A program made the position numbers and the translations under genes. Positions 32,301 through 44,700 of a stretch of 64,000 bases of DNA are shown piece by piece (positions within the stretch are counted from its first letter, which is position 1; each line of letters begins with the position of its first letter). Origin of the DNA: Platanthera guangdongensis. Lineage: Eukaryota; Streptophyta; Magnoliopsida; Asparagales; Orchidaceae. A model generated the notes under the pieces. It saw only the letters and a program-made list of their open reading frames with translations, was not told where the DNA came from and did no database searches. Location: contig CM077163.1 in the NCBI GenBank assembly GCA_039583875.1, positions 230,818,646-230,882,645 of the forward strand. Reading direction: 5' to 3'.

Positions 32301-35300
32301 CTCCGGGGCATAAGTGTCAGAAGATTCAAGTTTTCATGCTTAGAGAGGAAGATGAGGAGGAAGACACCACCGAGCTGGACCTAGAGGGGGCTTTGACCCT
32401 GACCGAGTTCAAGGTCTCCATCCAGGTGATGAAGGGGTGCATGATCCCCCCACTATGCGCATAGCCGGGAAGGTAGCTTAGGAGCGGGTCACAATATTGA
32501 TTGATAGTGGGAGTACCCACAACTTCATCAACCCAACCGTGGCAAGGAAGGTAGGGCACCGGGTAGATCATGGCGCCGCTTTCCAGGTCTTGGTAGAGGA
32601 TTGGAGCAAACTGAGGTGTGAAGGGGTGATGAGGGGAGTCGACCTACGAATACACGGGTACACTTGCTGCACCGATGTCTTCCTGCTGCCTATCCGGGGA
32701 TCTAATATGGTATTGGGAGTTCAGTGGCTGCGACAGTTGCGGAGAGTCACTTTCGGCTGGGACCAAATGACCATAGAGTTCACACAGCTTGGACAGGAAC
32801 ACTGTATCCATGTCCTCAATCATCTCCGCTGAAGGAGATTTCGGTTCGGAGTTCGGAATGTCTATCTGAAGAGGGAAGCTCGATGACGATGATTATGGGC
32901 CTAGCATCTTCCCCTCCTAACTCATCTGAAGTACCGGAGCCGATGCGACCCTTATTAACCCAGTATGGAGATGTCTTCCAGGAGCCGCACACCCTTCCTC
33001 CACCGAGATTCCGAGATCACGCGATTCAGCTCAAGGTGGGGTCGGAGCCTGCTAATATCATACTGTACTGCTACCCGCACATCCAGAATGAGATCAAACG
33101 TAGCATTCGAGAGATGCTTACCGTCGGGATCATCCGTCCCAGCACCAGTTCCTTCTCGTCACCCATTATTCTCGTGAAGAAAAAAGACGGCTCTTGGCGG
33201 TTCTGCGTCGATTACCGAGGCCTGAATAGTTCTACAATCAAGGATAAATTTTTCATTCCCATGATCGAGGAGCTCTTGGATGAACTACACGGAGCGTGCT
33301 TATTCACCAAGCTGGACCTGCGTTCCGGCTACCATCAAATTCAGATGCGGGAGGAGGACATTCATAAGACGGCTTTCCAGACCCACGATGGACATTACGA
33401 GTTCCTTGTGATGCCCTTCGGGCTGACCAATGCCCCCTCCATATTTCAGGCGGTGATGAACGAACTCTTTTGGCCACTTCTACATCGTTTCGTGCTGATC
33501 TTTTTTGACGACATCTTGGTTTACAATAGTAGTTGGGCGGAGCATCTCGAGCACGTGCAACAAGTTCTCACCATATTGCGCTAACATCAATTATACGCCA
33601 AGCAGTCCAAGTGCTCTTTCGGCCAAGCGGAGGTCGAATATCTGGGTCATTTGGTTTTGGCCCAAGGCGTTCGGGTTGACCCGTACAAAATCGAGAGCAT
33701 GGTGATGTGGCCCTGTCCTACGACTTTACGGGCTTTACAGGGATTCCTTGGTCTCACGGGCTACTACCGGCGATTCGTGAAGGACTATGACAAGATTGCA
33801 TGGCTGCTTACTCAGCTCTTACAGAAGGAGACATTCGTGTGGCAGTACGACGTTGAGACGGCTTTCCAGGCCCTGAAACGGGCCATGACGACTACACCGA
33901 TCCTCGCTCTACCAGATTTCAGCAAGGAGTTCGTGTTGGAGACCGATGCGTCCGGGGTGGGCATCAGAGCGGTTTTGATGCAGGAAGGGAGACCATTAGC
34001 CTATTTCAGCAAGGCTCTCGCTCCATGGACTCTGAGATTGTCCACCTATGAGAAGGAGATGCTAGCCATCATACACGCAGTGGCCTTGTGGAGGCCGTAC
34101 TTACTAGGACATCACTTCAAGGTTCGCACAGACCGCCAGAGTTTGAAACATTTCCTGGAGCAACGGTTAGCTTCCCCTCTTCAGCAGAAGTGGGTGACCA
34201 AGTTGTTGAGTTATGATTATGAGATCATCTACAAGCAAGGGAAGGAGAATGTGGCCTGTGATGGCCACTCCCAACACCCAGAGAGCTCACTTGTCCACAT
34301 TTTTGGTCCCTTGATCGATTCCCTCGACGACATCCAGGCGGAGGTGCAACAAAATCCCGAACTTAGGATCATCGTGGACGCACTGCGACAGGGGCAACCA
34401 ACCATACCGGGGTACCAGTTACAAAGGGAACACCTTTATTATCAGGGCCAAGTAGTCATTCTGCCTTTCTCAGCCTGGAGGACCGTTATGATGCAGGAGT
34501 TTCATTTGTCCCTGATGGGAGGCCACGCTGGTGTGCTTCAGACCCTCCAAAGGTTGAAGACGAACGTCTTCTGGAAGGGCTTACGCCGCGACGTTCAGCA
34601 ATTTGTGCAACAGTGTGAGGTATGCCAACCACAGAAATATGAAACAACCTTTCCGGTCGGCTTGCTTACCCCGCTGTAAATTCCCCACCATATTTGGGAT
34701 ATGGTCTCCATGGATTTCATCGACGGCCTACCCAAATCTCAGGGCAAGTCAGTCATCTTGGTTGTGGTCGACAAACTCTCCAAATACGCACATTTTCTAG
34801 CCATGAGCCACCCCTATGCTGGAGAAATCGTGGCCGATCTTTTTGATCGCAATCCGGTGTTCATGAGCAACTTCTGGAGGGAGCTTTTTCGGTTGCAAGG
34901 TACACGGCTGCGCCTAAGCATGACCTATCATCCTCAGTCGGACGACCAGACATAGGTTCTCAATCGCAGGGTGGAAACATACTTACGCTGCTTCGTGATG
35001 GACGAGCCCCGCATGTCGACCCGATGGTTACACTGGGCAGAGTACTGCTACAATACCTCTTATCATACAAACAACAAGCTTACCCCGTTCAAGGTTGTCT
35101 ATGGCCGCCCTCCGCCTTCTTTGGGCTCGTATGAGCCCGACAACACAGCTCTTCCGTCGGTCGACCAATAATTGCGCGATCGTGATCGTACCTTAGCCCT
35201 CCTGCGTGACAATCTCCGGGAAGCTCAGGACAGGATGAAAGTTCAGGCAGACAAACATCGGACCAAGCGGGAATTCGCGGTCGGAGACGAGATATTCCTC

Positions 35301-38300
35301 AAACTCCAACCTTACCGACAGCTCTCCATCTCCCGCCGGGCGAATTGGCACCACGATACTTTGGGCCGTTCCGCATTACACAGCGAGTGGGACCGGTGGC
35401 CTACACCTTGGCGCTTCCAGAAGGCTCCCGTATACACCCGACCTTTCATGTATCCCGACTCAAGAAGAAGCTTGGCGACGCCATACAGACAAGCCCCCTC
35501 TTACCTGAGGCCACCACAACGGGGGAGCTGCGTCCATCACCGGAGGAAATATTGATGACCAAGTGGAAGCAATGTGGTACTGAATATCGCCCCGAGATAC
35601 TGGTTAAATGGAAAAATTTGACATATACACACAATACCTGGGTCGATCTGCTGGAGTTCCACGACTTGTTCCCCGATTTCCACCTTGGGGACAAGCTGGT
35701 GCTTGATGGGGAGGAAAATGTTATGCCCCCGAACGTGTTACGGTTCAAGGGGCATAAATAAGCTTGACGACCTAAGGAGACTGTAGGGAGAAACGGGGCT
35801 GAACGATCCGGTTCAGCCCCCATTCACTAGTACCAGACCGGCGGGGCTGAACCACACGGTTCAGCCCATCTGGGGGGTCGGTTGGCCCCCTTGGTTCCGG
35901 GTATATATATATACCCGGAATCCCCTTGTAGCACTATGAAGAACTTTACTCAGGTATTCTCCTTCTCCGTCTCACCCTACCCTAATTTCTTCTCCTTCCC
36001 CTAGCTCTCTTTCTCCCAATCCCATCTCTCACCTTCTAGTAGCATAACAAAGTACCACTAAAACTTAAGAGCAAGTTTTACCATACTACAATTAGACCCA
36101 CGATGCTCTATGGTTCTGAGTGTTGGGCAGTGAATTGTGTACATGAGCAAAAAATGGGAGTTGAGGAGATGAAAATGCTTAGGTGGATGTGTAGACACAC
36201 GAGATTGGATATAATTAGGAATGAAAGTATCATGGATAAGACAGGAGTAGCACCAATTGCAGAGATGATGCGAGAAGCTCGTCTAAGATGGTTTGGACAC
36301 GTACAAAGGAGACCATTAGAGGCACCTGTTAGGCATTGTGAGATTCTAGTCACTAAGCATGTTAAACAAGGGAGGGGTAGTGATGCGGGACAGGCGTCTC
36401 ACCTGTCCGCCACCCTGGAGTTCCACCAGGGGGCCCACCTGGAGTCAGCACCAGATGGCTTTCATCAGGGCCGCGACCCGTACACCCCAACCAGCTCTCC
36501 GTCATGGAGTCACCACCATGCGACAGGTTGTTGAAGCTGGGGATCGATCCCCAGACCTCCTAGATAAGAGGCCTTCACCAGCACGCTCATCACCAACTGA
36601 TCATACCGCACATGAAATTCCTTGTCAAAATTCAGTAACTGCAGGAACGGTGCAGCGAAAAGTGCCAATTGCAAATCCTTGAAAGCTGATGTTGCATTGC
36701 CGTTCCACTAGAAAGAGTTATGCTTAAGGCTTCATTTGTTTCGGCAGTGGCGGGTGGATCCGGCGGGTCGAAACGGAGTGTTCGAAACGGAGGGGGGAGG
36801 TGGCTGCTCCAAACGGAGCTTTTTGGGGCGTTTCTCAAGGCGGGCGGGTGGAAACGGAGCAAACGCCGCCGGAGGTTCATTTGTTTTCCCGCCTTCCGGC
36901 GGCGTTTGCCCAAAACGGAGCACCAAAACGCTCAAACAAATAGAGCCTAAGTATATGTTTGTCAATGGGGCCGTCATGTCTTTGTAATTTCGAAAAAAAT
37001 CTCAGCAATAACCATGAGGCCGAAAAACCACATAATGCTCGTGGAGTGCGGGTTTTCAGGCTACTCTGTAACTTGGATGAGCTAAGGTTGGCTGACACTC
37101 CTTCCTGATGCACTATATGGTCAAGTATTTGACTCGGTTATTTCTAAAGGAACACTTCTATTTTTTAATGCGGTATTGACAAATGGTTATTTGACTCGGT
37201 TATTGTTGAATGCCATCTTTTCAATGTCCGCACAGTACCTCCTATTTGTCAATACTTATAGCGTAAATCCAATTTTGAGAAAACTTTGGCTCCATGAAAT
37301 TCTGCCAAAAGTTCTTCTACCACTTGGATGAAAAACTTGTCCTTTAATGTTTTGACATTTAGCTTTCAGAAGTTCACTCAAAATCTCTGTGTTCCATTTT
37401 TCTTCATGACCAGTAAAACTGGGGATGAAAATGGGCATTTCCTGACCATGATGATTCCTTGTTGTAACTACTGCTTGTGTTGACGCTTAATCTTGTTCTT
37501 ATGTAAGAAGGGATAATGGTAGGGTTGAACAACCATTAGTGTTGTTCTCCTTAAAAGATGGATTTCGTGATCCGTACTCTGGGAGGTGGAAGATCTTTAG
37601 GTTCGTCAATCACTCTGTACTTTCCACTAGTAATGTATTCATTAGCTTTGGAGGTAGTGGGATCCCTGCATACAGCTAGTCTTAGATCCAAATTTCTGAT
37701 TGATTCTCGTCCAAATCACCTTCTTTGTCGTAATTTAGCATCAAGTTAGAGCCTTTCCTATAATCCCGTCACAAGCATGGAAACTTGTTTTTCTAATCAT
37801 ATTGTTGTGACAGTACTGTTTGAACACTCCACATGTCATGTGGGGATGCTTATGTTCTAGTTGGACAGACCAAAGTTGTGCTGACCTCATCAAGTGGTAG
37901 GAGGCATGATGGTGGAGATCAGTCCGGATCAATTCGCAAATGTACCCGACGACGCACCAAACCAGACCCCTACCGGCCCCAAGTCTTGTATTTTTTTATT
38001 TTTTTTTTGCTTTTGTGTGTAATTTTTGTATTGTGAAAATATATATAATATGTATAAATATATATCTTTACTATTAAAAACAATATGCATATCTTGAGGC
38101 ACACCACAAAATGAATCTGGACCGTCCGATCAAGCAACTTCAATTTCTGGCCGTTGGATTCAGGAGAGGAGGGCTGCCAATATCCAAATCCCCCTTTTGA
38201 ACACTGTTCACATCCCCAAATTTTCCGATACCAGTTTTCCGCCTCCCGTGCCTTCACGGGCCCATCCCGCAGCCGGCGGTGGAGCCTCCGGCGGCCCGCC

Positions 38301-41300
38301 CGGCGCCCACCGGGGGGTTCGCCGGCCTCCGGCGAACCCGCCGGGGACTGTCCGGAGGCGAGCAGGCAGGGCCATTGCCGGCGGTGGCCCTGCCCGTAAG
38401 CTCCAGTTTAGGGTCACGGGCAGGGCCTCCGCCGGCGGTGGCCCTGCCCGCTCGCTGCCGGGCAGCCACCGACTGGTTCTCTGGAGGCCAGGGAACCACC
38501 CGGTGGGCGCCGGGCAGGTCGCCGGCGGAGACACAGGGAAACAGAACCGGACAGGCGGAAGCGGAACAGTGGGGGGGGGGGGTGTTTCCGCGATTTTGTT
38601 ATTAATTTTTGTTTTTTTTATAATTTAATTAAATAACTAAATAATCTCAGGGGGCGTTGAGTGCACTCAACGCCTGGGCAGGCGTGCACTCAACGTCGAG
38701 GGGCGGGCGAAACCCGCTTGAATGCCAAGCGGGCGAAGCCCGCAACGACGCTTCGAGAACGGGCGAAGTCCGTTCGAAGATGCTAGTATGTATGTGTGTG
38801 TGTATATATATATCTATACTATATTAAAAAAAAGTATCGTTATAGGTTATGACAAGATAAATAAGACACAAATTAAATCATAGCCGTCCATTATAAGCTA
38901 GGGTTAGGCTGGATCAAAAAAAATCACGCACAATTCCAATCAGCCCCCTCCCACCCGCAACATCTCCTCTAGGGCATCGCAAACCCACTCCACCATCCAC
39001 AAATCACCATCGGGGAAACTCCTCTGCGCGATGATACACGGACGGTAATTTGCCGGCGAACTCCTCTCCCGGCCTAATCTCCATCGTTGGTACGCATTTC
39101 CTCTTCTCCGCTCTTTTGTCTCTCTGCGACGGGGTTCTACAGCTTCAGATCCGGGGAAACTCCACAAATCACCATCGGGGAAACTCCTCTGCGCGATGAT
39201 ACACGGACGGTGATTTACCTGCGAACTCCTCACCCGTCCTAATCTCCATCGCTGGTACGCATTTCCTCTTCTCCGCTCTTTTGGCTCTCTGCGACGGGGT
39301 TCTACAGCTTCAGATCCAGTGCTTCCTCCGCTTTTAATAAAGGCTTCTGACTCCAACTTCGACTCTGCCTTCTGTTTCGAGCAGGAGAGGCTTCCACCAA
39401 CTATAAAAGCCAGTCGACTCCAAGAAGATCTGAAGTCGCTACAGTACAGTGTCGACCCACTTCTCCAGCATTTCTGCCGGACTGGACTTCCGCTTCTTCG
39501 ACATTCTCGGTAACATGACTTCTTCACCTCTTTGACATTCTCGGTAAAAAGACCTATGGCATTTGTAAATGGTGCCATGTCAAAATGAAATGGTTCATGC
39601 TTTTCATCCCAGTAGGTAACTTTGTAACCAGAACGTTCATCCACGAACAATGCAGTCATAGGCCCTGTTCTTGGATGATTAGCGGGTTGTTAATCAAAAT
39701 AAATTACCAGCATATTTCAGGTTTACGACACAAATTTCAGGTTTTGAAAATTGCCAGTTTTTTTAAAAATTTTCATTACTGTATATTGTTTGATTTATGA
39801 ATTTTTCCGGTACTCTTCATTTCTAAAATGTTGTCATATAACTCCTTAGATAAGAAAACTGTTATATGGCCGCCATGCTCAACTGCACTCAAAGATTGCT
39901 CATGCACAATCATGGAACAAACTGCCAGACAAATTGGATGACTCTATATTCTCTATATTTCTGACAGTAACACAGTAAAAAGCTGACAACTCATATTTGC
40001 ACCCCCATAGTCCATGTTTGCAGTATTCCTCCCGAGATTTTAATTATTGAGCAATCTTTGTAAAATCATGCAGCATAATGGGACAAAAACTGCAACCAAA
40101 AAACTGCCTATATTCTTCGAAATGAACTTCAAACCCTTAGTTTAGGGTACAATAAAATCACAAAGAAACCAAAATTTCATCTCTATGTCATCTTCAAACT
40201 GAAAAAAACAAAATAGCTTGCACTAATACTTTATCCTTACATGTTATCTGTGGATTTGTTTTGGCCTCCGGATGTTATTGTAAAGCCTTTAGCGAAATTT
40301 CAACTCAATGAAATTATTTTTGATTTGAGGTCATGACAATATTGATATTATACATACTTTGATTGCATTTAAAATTTCCCGCATCTGATTTCATTTTGGA
40401 TTTCGTTTTAAATATTCCGCCAAAAAAATCCTTTATGCTTTCATTTTACTCCCACGATTTTGATTTCTATTGGATATAAACCTACGGCTTCCCGTGTTAC
40501 AATACATGTAAACCTACCAAAGGGTTCAATGTAGAATATGATAGTTTGAAATTAGAACCTACTATATTGATTTAGAATTCCTGTGTTAGAATACATGTAA
40601 AAACGATGATATCTTCGTAAAAACATAATAACTAGAGTGTTAATAGATACCAACATTAAACTGTAAGATTACAATTTAAATAACTGCACCAAAGCTAAAA
40701 AATATCGTGGGAGAAGCAGGGGGTTGGGGTACCTTCTCCACATACATGTAAAAAACGATGATATCTTCATAAAAACATAATAACAAGGGTGTTAACAGAT
40801 ATCATATTTATATTATGATAATTCTAAACGTTAGTTGTGGTGGATTTGCAAAAAATGTTCTTTCATTAGTAAAATTACAATTTAAAAAAAGTGCACCAAA
40901 GCCAATTTGATAAACTGCATGGGTGCACTTTCATTCCAAATTTTGATTTTCGTTACACTGTCATCTTTACAAATCTGGATTGGGTTTCTGATCAAGAAAT
41001 CCGCAAAACCTTGCAGTAATAAAATAGTTTTGTTTTGATGAACTTCATAAAATAATTACTAGATAGAGAATCTCCTCGAACAACAACAAGCAAGCAACAT
41101 GCTCACAAGTAATCCAACAACATCTTATGTTCAAGAGCCACCTACTCCACATACATCAATAGGTCTAAGTCGGTCCCAAACCAACCCCACCTATTCAAAT
41201 TCATTACACATGTAACTTTGACATCGAGAATTACAGTTAAAGTCATAAAACTCTCGCCATTTTGCCGAAGACAAATGTCGCCGCCCCCGACAAATGTCGC

Positions 41301-41707
41301 CGCCCCCGACAAATGTCGCCGCCCCCGACAAATGTCGCCGCCACGGCAAATGTTGCCGCCACGACAAATGTCGCCGCCACGACAAATGCCGCACCCACGC
41401 CAAATGCCGCACCCACGACAAATGCCGCACCCACGCCAAATGCCGCACCCACGACAAATGTCGCCGCCACGACAAATGCCGCACCCAAGACAAATGTCGC
41501 ACCCACGACAAATGACACCCACGACAAATGACGCACCCACGACAAATGTCGCCCCCACGTCAAATGACGCATCCACGACAATTGTCGCCCCCACGACAAC
41601 TGTCCCCCCCACGACAAATGTCGCCCCCACAGCAAATGTCGCACCCACGACATATGTTTCAACCACGACAAATGCTCCCTCGGGCCGAAGGCCCGTGCCT
41701 GTCACTC

Positions 41708-41752
<45 letters not shown>

Positions 41753-44700
41753 AAACTGTCAGAACATAAAAGTATATGTATATATAATTAGTTAGATTAA
41801 CGAAGAAGAGGTGCCGATCCAGTCAACCCCAGCCTTCCTCCTCCCGATCGAGCAGCAGGTAACGATAATGGCAGAAGCGTTGCACGCCTTCTCTCCCACG
41901 ACGCTGCACGCCCCGCCTTCTCTGGAACACCAACCGCTAACATGAGCTACCTCCCCGAGCTTGGCGTTGCCTCCTCCGCACACAACTGCCGCAAGCTTCA
42001 GCCACGACCTCCTCCATGCAAGCTCCAGCGCCGACGGTTTCCTTTTTTTCCTCCTCCATGCAAGCTCCAGCGCCGACGGTTTCCTTTTTTTCCTCCTCCA
42101 TGCAAGCTCCAGCGCCGACGATTTCCTTTTTTTCTTTTCTCCATCGTGAGATCATTGGGAACATTGTATAAAGGGGGCTGCTGATTTCATTTTTGGGGGT
42201 GATGGACATTGAATTGTATTGGTGAATGACGAAAAGGAAAAGAAAAGCTGTGTGAGGATTTCTGTGTGAATTCCTGTTAGTGTTAGGTGCGTTAGGTGGT
42301 GATTGATGAAATATGTTGATGTTGAGTACTTGTGATTAAGCTTGTTGTAGCTTACCTTAGAGGTTGAATGTTGAAGTTAATGTTCCTGTAGTTGGATGAA
42401 TGTTAATGAATGTGATTGAAATCCGTTTTCGGTAGGATTAGTGTGTTTTGGCTGCATCAATTAGAGGAGTGATTAGATGATTCCTGTAGGAATGAATTAG
42501 GTTGCTGCTAGTGTAGAAGATGAACAGTAGTTTTGATGTTACTGTGCAGTAATCCGATTACAGTACAAAACTTAGGATTAATTTAGGTCTTACTTTGATT
42601 TTCGTGGATCCACCTTATGCGATTGAGATTTTGTGGGTCCACCTTGGGTGTGAGAGCGAGTGAAATTAGGTTGTTTAGTTTGTGGCTTTCTCACGTATTG
42701 AGTGAATTAGATTTCGTGGAACCACTTTCGTGTGAGAATGAGTGAAAATTTCTCTTTGGTGTCCGTGTGCGATAGCGGCCGACCTCAGAGTGGAAGATCG
42801 AAGGTGACGAGTTCCTCGCGTGATCGCGGTCGACTTCGGATACGGAAAGACGTCTCTTTCCTTGGGTAATTGTTTTTATCTTTTCTTTTGTGTGTGTCCC
42901 TATATTTTCTCGTAGGATAATAGACTAATTGCTGAGTTTTCGTCCGAGTTTTGTCAGCGAACGCTACGTCGAAAAACTCCAAACGGAAGCGTATTTGGAG
43001 TTCACGATTTTCGTTTTGCTACGAGAAGGGGAACAGAACGAAAGTTGCGAACTTCTTTCCTCAGATTTAAAATTGATCCATTTTATTTAAGAAAATTCAT
43101 TTTAAAACAAAATAGCGATTTTGTGCTTTACAGAGAACTTAGTTGCTTCATTTCTTAAAGTTCATCCAAATTTCACTCAAATTTTGTTGCGCAAAGTTCT
43201 TTGTAAAACATGCATTAGGGTTTCCCAGAAAAAGCCGACAGACACGCAAACCCTATGCGCCGTCCTGCATCACATGAACAATCCATTCTCCTCACGGTCT
43301 CTGTAGGTTGATAAGAAGTTGTTCTCACTTGGTTACTCCCTAATTGAGTGAATGTTGTGTCAATCATCGGCAAGCATGCACGTTAGGTTACTCCTCGCCA
43401 GTCCAAACACTGTAGGGTGGCACAGAAGGGGTGGACAACAAAAGTTTTCAGGTATCCTTACTAAGTCGATGTGCCCTTTTCCTCGCTACCATGATCACCA
43501 CATTTGCATGCTTCCTATCTCTGGATACTTCACCAGTGGTGGTGTAGCCAAGCCGTTATCCTTCCGTCAGAACGTTGAGATTGAACGACAATGCAACATG
43601 GTACTTTCGTAGGGGATAGTCAGGTTGAGTCAACTCGTTTTCTAATCCCAGTGCTGATACATAATAATGTAGGGAACTTGGTGCTTCTACATTGACTATC
43701 ACAGTTAAACAAGAAGATGATGGACAAATTTTAAATCCTAGTGGTGGTTGAGCTATTATGCGAGCATTGTGCTTGTATTTTTACAAAGCTAGATTAGTGA
43801 TCGACTATCACTAGGTGTAGATGCACTCAGATGATATTTAGAAGTCAATTTTCCTCATATATCATGAGCACTTTGAGTTTCCATTGATTCCTTTGAGGGT
43901 ACCAATGCACCATCCACTTTCTAGTCACTGATGAACAAGGTATTTCGTTAATATTTGAGACAATTTCCTTTAATGTCATCTTGTGTATAGCAAGTTCATG
44001 GCAAAACATGTGTTATAGACATCATGGTTATTAGGACCGTAATCGAGATCGTAGGATTTTACGATCAAGGTCCTATGATTCAGATTTTGTAAATCGATTA
44101 GGATCTGACCTAGGATCTAAATGGGCACCTGTACGACAAGGATCACGATCCGGATCTTAGGATCACGATCCGTCGATCCCGACCCGATTCTGTCGTTCCA
44201 ACCAAAGAGAATTAGAAACTTGCCCAATCCTAGTCCGACCCCATTCAACCGGTCCAACGCCCAAACCTCATCACTTAACCCTATCACAAACAATTTTGAC
44301 TCCCTTACCCATCACAGAATCATATATTGTCGCTCTGCCCTATCTCAAGTGTCGACTACAAACGAAGGCCTTGGGCGACATCTTTGATAAATTCTAGTTC
44401 GGACAATGTCTACCTTTTCCTTATATAGTTCCATTTCAGGTAGTGTTGGTGTCTTCTATTCTATTCCAATGTATGAGCAATCTAGTGATCAGCAATCCAG
44501 TGGCTTCCTGCTTCTAAGCTCCTGTTTTATCTTCCTTTCTAACGTACGAGCAATTCAACGGCTAGAAATTCAGCATACGAGTAATTCAGGCTTCTTGCTT
44601 CCTACTACTTCCAGCGTACGAGCAATCTAGGCCCGTATTCCTTCTTCCAGAAATTCATCGGTCCAATTTTTACTGTAATTAGCCACTGGGCGTTACCTGA

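Larger units (their letters stand above)
29806..32790 (+). repeat. tandem duplication inside gypsy B
   Basis: Unit 1 (about 29806-31300) and unit 2 (about 31301-32790) are near-identical. CGGCGCAGGCCGC at 29811 matches 31306 (offset 1,495), and GGGTCACAATATTG at 30993 matches 32486 (offset 1,493). The junction joins the end of the protease-RT linker (MTIEFTQLG) to the middle of gag at GCGAGATCGGC. Its left counterpart GCGAGGTCGGC at 29804 suggests exchange at a short match. The copies differ by scattered substitutions. Confidence 0.92.
28231..36049 (+). mobile_element. gypsy element B: chromovirus with internal duplication and MITE
   Basis: A 7,819-bp Ty3/gypsy element on the + strand, in LINE 1. 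The LTRs are 28231-28562 and 35719-36049, with a perfect AAGTA duplication at 28226-28230 and 36050-36054. It is a relative of gypsy A: same order, same chromodomain end and similar LTR palindromes. Two things inflate it: a 775-bp MULE-like MITE in gag, and a tandem duplication of about 1.49 kb covering gag, protease and the linker to RT. About two dozen differences separate its LTRs by eye, so it is older than gypsy A. Multiple stops inactivate it. Confidence 0.94.
38813..41708 (+). mobile_element. Helitron 2 candidate (non-autonomous)
   Basis: The 5' end TCTATACTATATTAAAA (38813) closely resembles that of Helitron 1 and follows an A. A 3' end candidate is the hairpin CGGGCCGAAGGCCCG (41681-41695), then nine bases, then CTCG (41705-41708) before a T. 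The expected terminus is CTAG-like, so this end carries a change or is not the true one. Inside are a 166-bp tandem duplication, AT-rich DNA and an 18-bp repeat array. Confidence 0.6.

Noticed and set aside
41142..41791. Long frames rich in PPRQM or GAAFVV repeats on both strands
   Set aside because: Products of an 18-bp minisatellite next to a TA microsatellite; not genes.
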